NCBI GenBank assembly: GCA_963576475.1
Contig: OY754980.1
Coordinates: 26,367,486-26,431,485 of the forward strand
Source: Molanna angustata
Lineage: Eukaryota; Arthropoda; Insecta; Trichoptera; Molannidae
Direction: 5' to 3'
DNA: 64,000 bases
Shown here one piece after another: positions 1 to 10,019 of this stretch. The notes under the pieces are model-generated. The model had not been told where the DNA came from and did no database searches. It saw nothing but the letters and a program-made list of their open reading frames with translations. The translations under genes and the position numbers were made by a program. Within the stretch, counting starts at the first letter, position 1. Every line of letters starts with the position of its first letter.

Positions 1-555
1 TTTAGATACGTTAATGTTAATATCTCCTGCTACCAAGATATTCCTGCATTTATTTCGCGACAGAACATTATGAAGGCTTTCACAAAAATCCGATATGTTT
101 GATTCGTGTGTCCGATATATTGCATAGATATTATAGTTAATTTGTCCTATGTCAAATTGTATAAGTAGACAATTCGTTCGATTTATATTGGTCAATTCAA
201 AAACACTCACCGAATATTTATTTGCTGCAAATACAACTACACCACTGCATTTGTTTATTGTATGTTCAGTGCAATAATAGTTATAATTCGGTATGTTGTA
301 TGCAGTGTTTTCATTTTTTAAATGTGCCTCAGTCAATATTATAACATCAGGTTTAACACGCAACAAATTTAAATGAACCAAAAATTGATCAAAATTCTTT
401 CTCATGCTCCTAATATTCTGTTGTAAAACAACAAGCGCACCATTCGTATTATGTTCAATACTTAATTCATTATTACATTCGTTGACCGTATCACATTCGA
501 TCTCCTTTACACTATAGCTATTATCAATATCCGATAATAGATTATCGTCTAACAT
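1..555 (-). CDS. Non-LTR retrotransposon ORF2, N-terminal endonuclease part (runs off window edge)
   Basis: Reading the minus strand from an ATG at 555 gives about 185 codons without a stop to the window edge. The translation has the layout of an apurinic-like (exonuclease-endonuclease-phosphatase) endonuclease of LINE ORF2 proteins: an early QQNIRSMRKNFDQF block, then PDVIILTEAHL with the catalytic-type Glu, a CSGVVVF strand, and finally AGDININV close to the edge, matching the GD-N motif of the family. Such a domain nicks the target DNA to prime reverse transcription. ORF1 of the same element lies upstream at 998-2161. The reverse transcriptase should lie to the left of the window. The CR1/L2/Daphne or Jockey groups seem likely; the clade cannot be fixed without the reverse transcriptase. 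Confidence 0.85.
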   Translation of the reverse strand, partial: MLDDNLLSDIDNSYSVKEIECDTVNECNNELSIEHNTNGALVVLQQNIRSMRKNFDQFLVHLNLLRVKPDVIILTEAHLKNENTAYNIPNYNYYCTEHTINKCSGVVVFAANKYSVSVFELTNINRTNCLLIQFDIGQINYNIYAIYRTHESNISDFCESLHNVLSRNKCRNILVAGDININVSK

Positions 556-985
556 TTTGGTAATTTAAATAAAATATTTTCGATATTAAAATTTTAATGA
601 TTTTAAAAGATAAGAAAAAAAAGGAACTTCCTTGAAATGGTACGATAAATAAATTGTTCAACGCGATGTACTTAAAGGAGATCGGATTGTTATTGTTTAA
701 TCGAGGTTTGAGTGGTTTAAAAGTTACAACAGAGCCACGATTCACCTGAATATAGCAGAATATTATAGAAACAAATACAACTATCAATGTTACGCATACA
801 CTGACACATAAACAAACATTCACTCGATGACCACTCATACACACGTATATAATATTATTTTCGGGACGATTTGCTTTCAATATTATTATTATTATTATAT
901 AAATACAGGGTGTTTGCTGCGGCTTGAGCTTAACAAAAATAAAATAATATTTTTTAAATATATTGATGGGGTCACATATTAACAC
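542..985 (-). CDS. Open reading frame filling the gap between ORF1 and ORF2 of the LINE
   Basis: A 147-codon frame starts 12 nt after the ORF1 stop and ends overlapping the ORF2 start by 14 nt. It encodes a low-complexity hydrophobic protein with an isoleucine run (from an ATT microsatellite) and one possible membrane segment around VCVTLIVVFVSIIFCYIQV. I do not recognise it. It may be only an AT-rich spacer that happens to be open, or unrelated sequence inserted between the two ORFs. The exact fit between the flanking ORFs is the only reason to list it. Confidence 0.2.
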   Translation of the reverse strand: MLICDPINIFKKYYFIFVKLKPQQTPCIYIIIIIILKANRPENNIIYVCMSGHRVNVCLCVSVCVTLIVVFVSIIFCYIQVNRGSVVTFKPLKPRLNNNNPISFKYIALNNLFIVPFQGSSFFFLSFKIIKILISKIFYLNYQNVRR

Positions 986-997
986 GAACTGATTGAG

Positions 998-2161
998 TCA
1001 ATAGTCCACATTTTGTCTTGCTCTTTCAAGCATGAAACTTAAATACGAGCATGCTTCCTTGTCCATAGCATTATGAGCGCAGTTGTAATTTTTTTTATAC
1101 TTATTATTTGCATCCACACAATTGTTGCAAGTGGGAGGCTTTCTCCCATTTTGGCATTCCTTGTATTTGTGTTCTCCACCGCAGTGGGAACAAATGGGCT
1201 CCTTGTTCCTGTTCATGCATTCTAGCGAAGAGTGACCTACTCTTAAGCAGTGGTAACATTGCACCAGAAGATTGGCGTCCCTGACCGGAACACGCTGGTA
1301 TCCTAAGTTGACTCTGCGACTTTCCATGATTTTTTTCCTTATTTTGGATGTAGCCTCCACCAGTAATTCCACCGCGCTGCTGTCGTTTTTTCTTTTAATT
1401 ACTTTTATTAGTTTAATTTTCTCACCAGCGTCAATGAGACACTGAAGAGTGGGGTTTTGGGCGCGGATGTCAGCATTAAATTTATTTTCCTCGTACTCAT
1501 TATGCACTCCTCCGATAATTAATTTGGGATTTCTTTTTTTCAATTGTAAAGCGCTATAAACTCCATTAAATTTCTCGTTTATAACACTCGTCAGGAGGCT
1601 AGCATCCTGATTAGAGGGACACAATATTAATATTTTGCCATTTTTCGTCTTTCTCATTCTGTCTACAGCCACACCGATTGCCGCGGGATTTATTTTGTTC
1701 TTTATATCAGCTATAATCTGATCCGCGTCAACCCGATCTATTGCTTCTACAGAGATAGCAAACAGTTTGACTGTGTGAGAATGATTACTTAGTAGATTGC
1801 TCCCATCTTGAGTGCATTTTTCAGTTAGTAATTTAATCGATTGCTTAATATATCTTACTTCGCTGGTCAATGCAAAATTCGGCGGTTCTCTGGTTTTCAA
1901 CTTGTAATTTTCCTCCGCCAGTGCCATAATTCTGTCACCAAGACCCTTTACCAAATCTTCAAGCTTCGTTCTACTAGTGGCGTTAATAACTTTCCCCTTC
2001 AGTATTTCATTCATGACTTCTACGCTCTGTTCTACCTCGCAAATTGTATTTTTTAGGACATCGAAGTTGGTGTCCAGTTGCGGTTCGTCATGCTTGCTAT
2101 CACTTGAACGATTTTGCGGTGACCTAGGTGTTAGTTGTGATCTTGTAAAAGGAGCAGACAT
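998..2161 (-). CDS. Non-LTR retrotransposon ORF1, gag-like nucleic-acid-binding protein
   Basis: The frame opens at 2230, but the start at 2161 (MSAPFTRSQ) is preferred: the upstream residues are low in gag character and the second ATG has the usual gag-like basic, Ser/Thr-rich N-terminus. This gives about 387 residues. The middle part (KNGKILILCPSNQDA, then KRNPKLIIGGVHNEYEE) matches the conserved central domain of LINE ORF1 proteins. The C-terminal third carries zinc knuckles: one CX2CX4HX4C (CYHCLRVGHSSLEC), one CX2CX3HX4C (CSHCGGEHKYKEC) and a third degenerate CNNC. The protein would coat the element RNA in the ribonucleoprotein particle. No stop or frameshift is visible, so the copy looks young. 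ORF2 begins 443 bp downstream. Confidence 0.85.
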   Translation of the reverse strand: MSAPFTRSQLTPRSPQNRSSDSKHDEPQLDTNFDVLKNTICEVEQSVEVMNEILKGKVINATSRTKLEDLVKGLGDRIMALAEENYKLKTREPPNFALTSEVRYIKQSIKLLTEKCTQDGSNLLSNHSHTVKLFAISVEAIDRVDADQIIADIKNKINPAAIGVAVDRMRKTKNGKILILCPSNQDASLLTSVINEKFNGVYSALQLKKRNPKLIIGGVHNEYEENKFNADIRAQNPTLQCLIDAGEKIKLIKVIKRKNDSSAVELLVEATSKIRKKIMESRRVNLGYQRVPVRDANLLVQCYHCLRVGHSSLECMNRNKEPICSHCGGEHKYKECQNGRKPPTCNNCVDANNKYKKNYNCAHNAMDKEACSYLSFMLERARQNVDY

Positions 2162-2340
2162 TGTGACGTGGTGCGTGAGACACACTTGTGTGTGAACACT
2201 CTGTATATAGCGCTGCTTTGCGTAGTGCACCTACTTATGCGAGACTGCGCAGCGCACAGGCGACACAAATTGACCGCACAAACACACACCACAATAACTT
2301 CAATCGACAATACGCGGCACTAACATAAAGTAGGTACACT
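2162..2340 (-). promoter_or_regulatory. Probable 5' UTR and internal promoter region of the LINE
   Basis: This GC-richer stretch directly precedes ORF1 and contrasts with the AT-rich flank beyond about 2340. LINE 5' UTRs usually carry the internal promoter. The exact 5' end and any target-site duplication were not found. Confidence 0.35.
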
Positions 2341-2521
2341 TAGAAAACAAACACTTTTTAGTGTATCTTATAATTGCGAGTTTGTAGAGTATTTCTAAAG
2401 AAGATTAATACTGTAAACACGCCTGTAATAGATTATAGATATCACTTGTATAGATTCATGTACAGTATTTTCAATAATTTATATTTTAAACCAATATATA
2501 AGTGAGAGAGTTAGAGGCGAT

Positions 2522-4177
2522 ATGTCACACTTTACGAGAAATAGACTGAACATAATACCTAGAGAAAAATCGTCACGTTTTCCGAAATTATACGGTTTGC
2601 CAAAAATTCATAAGACGGATGTTCCTCTTAGACCCATAGTCAGTTCTGTCGGTTCTCCACTTCAAATGTTATCAAAGTATCTTGCCAACTACTTACAACC
2701 AGATGTAGAATCAGCGGAATCTTTTGTCAAAAATTCGGAACATTTTATACAAATCATTAAAAATCAAAAATTAAACAAGGGCGACATCCTTGTCAGTTTT
2801 GACGTCGTATCCTTGTTCACCAATATACCCACAGACGAAGCTCTTCAAGCAATAAAAGAAATGAGTGACCCACCGAATGACATAATAACTTTAATAGAAC
2901 ATTGCCTCAATAACACATTTTTCACTTATAATAACGACATGTACAAACAAGTAAAAGGAGCACCAATGGGTCTATCTCTTTCACCGCCAGTCGCTAACAT
3001 ATTTATGACCAAGTTAGAAAAGGAAGCTATAGATAGAGCGCGCTTAAAACCAAAGCTATGGATTAGATACGTGGACGATACCTTCGTTATATGGCCTCAC
3101 GGTTTGGAGGAACTTAACAAATTTCTTGATTTTCTGAACGATCTCCACAATAACATCAAATTCACAATGGAGATAGAAAACAACGGTGAAATACCTTTTC
3201 TTGATGTTCTCGTAATCAAAAAAGACGATGGCACTCTCGGCCACACTGTGTACAGAAAATCAACACATACCAACAGATATCTCCACGCATCGTCGAACCA
3301 TCATCCAGCACAAATCGCCTCTGTAGCAAACACCTTGGTAACACGATCATTAAGGATAGCCGACTCCGAAAACATTCAAAACGAATTAGAGTATCTTAAA
3401 AACGCGCTACGAAATAACGGTTTTTCTAATTTTACGATAAATAATGCAGTAAAAAATCAAACTAATAAAAATTATAATAAAAAAGATACGTCAACTAAAG
3501 TAAAGCCACTCTCCATTGCGTTTTTGCCTTACATAAAAGGCACTACAGACAAAATCAGTCACCTACTTTATAAACATAATATTCGCACCATTTTTAGAAC
3601 AGACAACAAAATTTCATCCTTTTTAAAAAGTCCGAAAGATAAAATACCATTAGAGTCACACGGTATTTACGAAATCCCATGCGGTGATTGCTCAAAAACT
3701 TACATAGGCAGGACAAATCGCAGAATCTCGGCGCGCGTCTCTGAACATCGCGTAGATGTTAAAAACCGGAAACTAACTTCATCTCTTGTAAATCACTCAT
3801 TGACCGAAAATCACTCCATAGACTTTGAAAATTCAAAAGTAGTCGCGAATATTAATAATGAAACATTTAGAATTTACAGGGAAGCAATCGAAATATATAA
3901 AAGAAGCAACAGTATAATGAATAACAGGGACGATAGCATTCGAATCCCGACCGCATGGACAAGTGTACTTGAAAACAACATTTTTAAAAACCATAGTAAT
4001 CAAACTACCGATATTTCAAACAATAGTCACATTAAAAACATTAGTAAAATTCTTAGTAAGCCGAAAACTGATAATCCACCTGTAAACAATATACCGTTAA
4101 GTACTAGAGTCACTAGAAGCCAAACAAAACGCAATAATGACGTCATTGGGGAAACCCACCCCTCCACTAACACTTGA
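2522..4177 (+). CDS. PLE copy A: reverse transcriptase with C-terminal GIY-YIG endonuclease (5'-truncated)
   Basis: The 551-codon frame encodes the PLE polymerase lacking its N-terminal domain. Homology with copy B begins only at 2553, so the first ten or so residues come from flanking DNA and the apparent ATG at 2522 is probably not an authentic start. Visible motifs are FPKLYGLPKIHK near residue 20, SFDVVSLFTNIP (motif A, catalytic Asp) near 92, GAPMGLSLSPPVANIFM (motif B) near 145, IRYVDDTFVIW (motif C, YVDD) near 182, and IPFLDVLVIKK after it. The GIY-YIG nuclease follows near 380-400 (GIYEIPCGDC, then TYIGRTNRR with the conserved Arg and a downstream SEH). The frame is intact to the stop. 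PLEs use the nuclease to nick target DNA and the polymerase to copy their RNA into it. Confidence 0.9.
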   Translation: MSHFTRNRLNIIPREKSSRFPKLYGLPKIHKTDVPLRPIVSSVGSPLQMLSKYLANYLQPDVESAESFVKNSEHFIQIIKNQKLNKGDILVSFDVVSLFTNIPTDEALQAIKEMSDPPNDIITLIEHCLNNTFFTYNNDMYKQVKGAPMGLSLSPPVANIFMTKLEKEAIDRARLKPKLWIRYVDDTFVIWPHGLEELNKFLDFLNDLHNNIKFTMEIENNGEIPFLDVLVIKKDDGTLGHTVYRKSTHTNRYLHASSNHHPAQIASVANTLVTRSLRIADSENIQNELEYLKNALRNNGFSNFTINNAVKNQTNKNYNKKDTSTKVKPLSIAFLPYIKGTTDKISHLLYKHNIRTIFRTDNKISSFLKSPKDKIPLESHGIYEIPCGDCSKTYIGRTNRRISARVSEHRVDVKNRKLTSSLVNHSLTENHSIDFENSKVVANINNETFRIYREAIEIYKRSNSIMNNRDDSIRIPTAWTSVLENNIFKNHSNQTTDISNNSHIKNISKILSKPKTDNPPVNNIPLSTRVTRSQTKRNNDVIGETHPSTNT

Positions 4178-4380
4178 CGCGGCTTCCTTTCAAACTTTCA
4201 CTTGGTAGTAAGCTTTCGACTCGAACGGACGTGCGTGCACTATCCCTCGAGACGAAAATTTATTAACAAGGCGCCTTTAGAAAATGTCTGATGAGATTCA
4301 GACGAAACGTCGGCAGACGACTGATTCTCTCGGGAATCATAATTTGACGCGGGTTATCCCCAAAATACTTAATAATAACA
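4178..4380 (+). repeat. PLE pLTR-like terminal segment, first copy
   Basis: The non-coding stretch after the copy A stop plus the first codons of copy B recur after copy B at 6859-7063, with one two-base indel. It begins CGCGGCTTCC and includes the presumed promoter/leader and start codon of the next unit. A hammerhead-like string lies at its end (4288-4321). Confidence 0.75.
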
Positions 4381-6858
4381 TATTTTGTACTCGCGAAAAC
4401 CTTAGATTTAACATAAATAACCTCTACGGGGAGGAAATATACAGTGAAACGAAAAAGTTTGAAAAATTAAAGTCAAAACACGCGAAGCTTCTATGTGACC
4501 TAACCTTTTTGTGTCGATGTCGTGATAAAAAAGTAGTGCCAAAGTGTTTTCAACTGAGACAACGCGGTAGCAGAAAATCGGTGAGAAAAAAAATTCTTTA
4601 TAATACTAGTTTTTCCCTCATACGCGACGAAATCGGTTACATTCATTTACAATTACATACACTTGGTACTGATATTAAAAATCTTCATTTAAAACTTTCT
4701 AATATATTACATCCATTAATATGGTCCGAATTAGATAATCTCATTCATAATAGAATTGAAACGAATAATAAAATAAACTCCGACCGCCAAATAAGTAAAT
4801 TCACGCGTATCGAAAATAATATCAAAAAAGTAGAATACCAACAGTCTTTAAATACCGATAAAATCATTCACAATCTCACCGATCTTAAATTAAATAACGA
4901 TACAATATCGGTTCTAAGTAAAGGTTTTAATTTTGGTGTTGTTCCTCCGAAAATTCCAAAAGAAGACATTGTTACGGGAATCGAATCAGCCGTATGTAAA
5001 CTACCAAATAATATAGCCGAAACTATACGACAAGAAACTTGCCATATACTTAGAAAATCGCTTCCGCCGAAAAGAAATATATCTCTCGATGAAATACGAG
5101 CTCTTAAAGAATTACGCGCAAATAAAGATATAATTATTCTTCCGGCAGATAAGGGAAACGCAACAGTAATCATGAAAAGCGAAGATTATCACATTAAAAT
5201 TACTAATTTGCTCAACGATCCGGCTTATAAACTGCATCCTAATAATCCTATAACATACTTAGAAAAAACGACTAAAACTAAAATTATGTCATCCAAATTA
5301 AGTCCCGAATTAAAAAAGTCGTTAATACCTAGAGAAAAATCGTCACGTTTTCCGAAATTATACGGTTTGCCAATTACAACCAGATGTAGAATCAGCGGAA
5401 TCTTTTGTCAAAAATTCGGAACATTTTATACAAATCATTAAAAATCAAAAATTAAACAAGGGCGACATCCTTGTCAGTTTTGACGTCGTATCCTTGTTCA
5501 CCAATATACCCACAGACGAAGCTCTTCAAGCAATAAAAGAAATGAGTGACCCACCGAATGACATAATAACTTTAATAGAACATTGCCTCAATAACACATT
5601 TTTCACTTATAATAACGACATGTACAAACAAGTAAAAGGAGCACCAATGGGTCTATCTCTTTCACCGCCAGTCGCTAACATATTTATGACCAAGTTAGAA
5701 AAGGAAGCTATAGATAGAGCGCGCTTAAAACCAAAGCTATGGATTAGATACGTGGACGATACCTTCGTTATATGGCCTCACGGTTTGGAGGAACTTAACA
5801 AATTTCTTGATTTTCTGAACGATCTCCACAATAACATCAAATTCACAATGGAGATAGAAAACAACGGTGAAATACCTTTTCTTGATGTTCTCGTAATCAA
5901 AAAAGACGATGGCACTCTCGGCCACACTGTGTACAGAAAATCAACACATACCAACAGATATCTCCACGCATCGTCGAACCATCATCCAGCACAAATCGCC
6001 TCTGTAGCAAACACCTTGGTAACACGATCATTAAGGATAGCCGACTCCGAAAACATTCAAAACGAATTAGAGTATCTTAAAAACGCGCTACGAAATAACG
6101 GTTTTTCTAATTTTACGATAAATAATGCAGTAAAAAATCAAACTAATAAAAATTATAATAAAAAAGATACGTCAACTAAAGTAAAGCCACTCTCCATTGC
6201 GTTTTTGCCTTACATAAAAGGCACTACAGACAAAATCAGTCACCTACTTTATAAACATAATATTCGCACCATTTTTAGAACAGACAACAAAATTTCATCC
6301 TTTTTAAAAAGTCCGAAAGATAAAATACCATTAGAGTCACACGGTATTTACGAAATCCCATGCGGTGATTGCTCAAAAACTTACATAGGCAGGACAAATC
6401 GCAGAATCTCGGCGCGCGTCTCTGAACATCGCGTAGATGTTAAAAACCGGAAACTAACTTCATCTCTTGTAAATCACTCATTGACCGAAAATCACTCCAT
6501 AGACTTTGAAAATTCAAAAGTAGTCGCGAATATTAATAATGAAACATTTAGAATTTACAGGGAAGCAATCGAAATATATAAAAGAAGCAACAGTATAATG
6601 AATAACAGGGACGATAGCATTCGAATCCCGACCGCATGGACAAGTGTACTTGAAAACAACATTTTTAAAAACCATAGTAATCAAACTACCGATATTTCAA
6701 ACAATAGTCACATTAAAAACATTAGTAAAATTCTTAGTAAGCCGAAAACTGATAATCCACCTGTAAACAATATACCGTTAAGTACTAGAGTCACTAGAAG
6801 CCAAACAAAACGCAATAATGACGTCATTGGGGAAACCCACCCCTCCACTAACACTTGA
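4284..6858 (+). pseudogene. PLE copy B: full-length PLE polymerase gene broken by an 89-bp deletion
   Basis: The first frame, 4284-5441, starts with MSDEIQTKRRQTTDSL and holds the PLE N-terminal domain: LSKGFNFGVVPPKIP and, near residue 287, LPADKGNATVIM, a hallmark DKG motif of PLE polymerases. It continues to FPKLYGLP, then runs out of frame. Compared with copy A, bases equivalent to 2604-2692 (89 bp, after GCCAA) are missing at 5373/5374. This removes part of the finger region and shifts the frame. The original frame resumes and is open from 5494 to 6858 (YVDD near 5751, GIY-YIG from about 6343), identical to copy A. The copied deletion is flanked in copy A by GCCAA at both sides, suggesting microhomology or template jumping. 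Copy B is not expected to make an active enzyme. Confidence 0.9.
4288..4321 (+). ncRNA. Hammerhead-like core at the PLE unit boundary
   Basis: CTGATGA (4288-4294), GATTCAGAC, then GAAAC (4304-4308) and a GTCG/CGAC hairpin (4309-4321) follow the order of hammerhead core elements. Stem II is poor and no closing stem I is obvious, so activity is doubtful. An alternative perfect hairpin GTCTGA/TCAGAC uses the core bases. The same string recurs at 6971-7004. Hammerhead motifs are known from the pLTRs of many PLEs. Confidence 0.35.
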
Positions 6859-7059
6859 CGCGGCTTCCTTTCAAACTTTCACTTGGTAGTAAGCTTTCGA
6901 CTCGAACGGACGTGCGTGCACTATCCCTCGAGACGAAAAAATTTATTAACAAGGCGCCTTTAGAAAATGTCTGATGAGATTCAGACGAAACGTCGGCAGA
7001 CGACTGATTCTCTCGGGAATCATAATTTGACGCGGGTTATCCCCAAAATACTTAATAAT

Positions 7060-7063
<4 letters not shown>
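6859..7063 (+). repeat. PLE pLTR-like terminal segment, second copy (stub of copy C)
   Basis: It repeats 4178-4380 with two extra A residues and includes the first 30 or so codons of the PLE ORF from 6967. Similarity stops at the microsatellite. Confidence 0.8.

Positions 7064-7136
<73 letters not shown>
7062..7136. repeat. (AT)n microsatellite at the PLE 3' end
   Basis: About 75 bp of uninterrupted AT dinucleotides begin exactly where homology to the PLE ends. Confidence 0.95.
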
Positions 7137-7139
<3 letters not shown>

Positions 7140-7145
<6 letters not shown>

Positions 7146-9694
7146 ACAGTTATATCAAATACTTAGTAACGAATCTAAGTATGGATTCAAAAACCAAACT
7201 CGAAGGTACCCCCGATTTTCTCTCTGATTTCAAAAATGTTGTCGCTACAATACTAGATTATTATAAATCAGATGACAATGATGGCCATAGATGAAGGATT
7301 TGACAAATAACGAAATTATACTAAGCCGACTGTTGTTCATTGGTACGTGGACAAACCGATGTTCGAAGGTATATTATTCCAACCAGGCAATACACAGACA
7401 GACACCGGCCGCACAGAATATCAAATAGCATTGAACGGAAAAATCTCATTAAGATAATGTATTCCCGCCATTTTCAATACAACTGCCTAATGTAGATATG
7501 TGTGTACACACAAACCTATTGTTCACCCTTTGATGGAGCTGAGACTAGAATTAATATCGTTATGGGCCCGTTTTTACATTATACGCCATAGTGTCCAGAC
7601 AATAGGTACGGACGAGTACACCGAACCGACGAAGCAATAATGGACAATGCGGTTCGACTGCAGTTGGGCTTGTTCCATTGCCAAAAAGTTGGCACACGAA
7701 AAAGAATCCATCGATGAAAGCTAAAATACCGATACAATTGAACCATCACCAGATTGGTTTACTACATAAGATTGGAAACTTTACTTGACAATACCTCCAA
7801 CATAGGAAAACAGTGTCAAGAACATACAGGAAAATTACTCACAAGAAAAAACTTGCTCAAACCTATTCACTGAAATATTTACAATTGTTTGACAGAAGCT
7901 GTATTTTATGTTTCATAAGTTTTATAAGCTTCAAAATTGAGACGCATGGAATTCAATCATCTATTTAACAATGTCATAATACGAGTAAATTGTTTATAAT
8001 TTGAGCCGTTTACGAGAATTCTATCTCTTCTTGAATAATTCATGCCATTTTGATTTTGGTAAGATTTTCGACATGATGAAATTTGAGATCTTTCATGACG
8101 TTATTTTTCATATTTGTATAAATGTGGAAACCTATCTCACGCGTTTGAGACAATGCAAATAAAGCCATAAAATACCATGCAAAACACCGAGACGAGCCAA
8201 TATGCTTGATAACTTTGAATATGAATCGGTAAGAGCTTCTATAAAAGCTGGAAAAGGCATTTATTTGAAAATGTAAATAAACTTGTCAACTAAACCGGAT
8301 AGGTGATTAATCTAAGAATAAACTACGAAGGAAAGAACTCTCAGTGAGGCTACTGCCATCTAACTGGAAGATAACGAGTTTTACCATACTTTTTTTTCGT
8401 CACGAGAGTTGATTCATATACCTCCGTAATTATTAAATCATTTTGTATTAATTATATTCCATCTTTTTTTCGTAGTTTCTCTCCATTAGTGTAGCTTATG
8501 AGCATTAGGAATGGTAGCAACAGCTAACGTATTCGTTAAGTGGTTAACACTATACATAGTATAAATGCTTGTTTTTATCAACGAAGCTTTAATTTGAGAA
8601 ATATGAAATATTCACCAATGTATTTACCTCCAAATTGAGTGTTAATGTGGCTTCTATGAATCATTTAATTTTCCTTGGATTATAGTTTATGTTTAATGGA
8701 TGCATTAACTAACAACAGGTAAATGGAAATTAAAAGCGGATATAAAAAAGCAGGTTTTATAAGAAGTTTATTGGAATGTAAACTACAATGCAAATTTGCT
8801 AAGCTGAAACTACTAGGAATAAAATCGAAGACAAAAATTGGCATTTGTCGACGTAATTATGTAATATTTTTAGACATGGGTAGGCGTACATCGAAGACTC
8901 GTTTTGAACAAGTAAAGTCAACTAAAAATAAACTTCTTGCAAAATATGGAGATGCAATATAATGGAAATGATAAAGCTTCTATAACTCTGGGCAAGACTT
9001 GTTTATACGTCGGGAATTCATATTATTAAAACATATTATAAAGACACCATTAATAGCTTCGTAGAAGTAAACTCCATGAATTAATTCCAACATAACATAA
9101 TGGAAGACACTCGAGACATGCAAACTAAGAAAATACAACTTAAGGAAAGATTCATAAAATTTCACCATTCAAAAAAATAAAGGAAATAAATCAAATTCAT
9201 GAACTCATGATTCACAGAAAAGTTCTGAATAGGGAAAAGGGAATAATAATTAATTCACGATGTAATAATAACAAAACTGACAAATTAACATGTTCACTTT
9301 AGATTCCAAGAATGTATCATGATAAAAAGTGTCATTGATGCAATAGGTTTATATAAAAACATAACAGCTACAGAAAGAGTAAACGAAAATTATATTATGT
9401 TTAATAATAATACAACAATGAAACAAATAATGACGTACAAACCTCATATAATAATATCACACAAGAAAACCACAGGATAATAAATTTATAACGTAATTTA
9501 TTCAACTTTGTTTAGTACCGAACACAACCGACAGAGGCCTGCTTTAACAAACAACACGCTCATAATGTCATATGAACCATAGTCACAGAACGGGGAAAAA
9601 AGAATAATAAATGAAAGAAAATAAAGGCGAGGACGGTGTTTATATTTATGACTAATTTGTACCGCACTAATTTGCGGTTGTCTATGGAGGACCA
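7140..9694. other. AT-rich region without recognised genes
   Basis: I see no recognisable domain or repeat copy here. A 79-codon lysine-rich frame at 8723-8962 (+) is unrecognised and may be fortuitous. Confidence 0.5.
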
Positions 9695-10018
9695 CCAATA
9701 GAAAATGTCACACGCGCGAAATTCAAACGGCGAATTAAAACTATCGAACGTGGAACAACGTCAAACTCGAACAAACTTTTGACAGCTGTCGGCCATTTTC
9801 GAACGTAGGTACGAATTTTCCGCGGGAAACTGGGCGATTTTGACGGTGAATTTTGGCGTTTCTTGTGTTATTTTTGCGTGACAAAGTTGCGCGCGCACCA
9901 CCGCACCTGCGCAAAGCGGCGCTGAACTGAGCTGCAAAGGCGAACCGAACGGAATACTTCCGGTCGCCGAGTATAGTCTGTATAGTACACCCCTCCAATG
10001 TGTCGCGCGCAATACGCT
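9695..10018 (-). promoter_or_regulatory. GC- and CpG-rich promoter-like patch, possible 5' end of a minus-strand gene
   Basis: Within very AT-rich surroundings this patch holds many CpGs and strings such as GCGCGCGCACC, TGCGCAAAGCGGCGC and CGGTCGCC. On the minus strand an ATG at 9797 sits in a good initiation context (CGAAAATGGCC, then GACAGCTGTC) and opens a short frame, MADSCQKFVRV. Insect promoters often carry such ATGGC/GACAGCTGTC strings near the transcription start. No splice donor or downstream exon was established. Confidence 0.3.
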
Positions 10019-10019
10019 A

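Larger units (their letters stand above)
2553..7066 (+). mobile_element. Penelope-like element (PLE) head-to-tail array: copies A, B and stub C
   Basis: Copy A occupies 2553 to about 4283. Copy B starts with its own ORF at 4284 and runs to 6966. A stub of copy C reaches about 7063-7066, where it breaks into an (AT)n run. A and B translate to identical protein over their shared 454-residue C-terminal part, and their 3' non-coding segments differ only by a two-A indel (4178-4283 versus 6859-6966). Partial tandem copies with a 5'-truncated first unit and a repeated terminal segment (pLTR) are the known arrangement of PLEs. The near identity indicates a recent event. Confidence 0.9.

Noticed and set aside
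2522..2552. Authentic start of the PLE protein at 2522
   Set aside because: Homology with copy B begins only at 2553; the ATG and about ten codons come from flanking DNA.
3056..3244. 62-residue minus-strand frame inside PLE (and its copy at 5737-5925)
   Set aside because: Shadow of the reverse-transcriptase coding frame; it is duplicated only because the PLE is.
4868..5173. 101-residue minus-strand frame inside PLE copy B
   Set aside because: Shadow of the PLE N-terminal coding frame.
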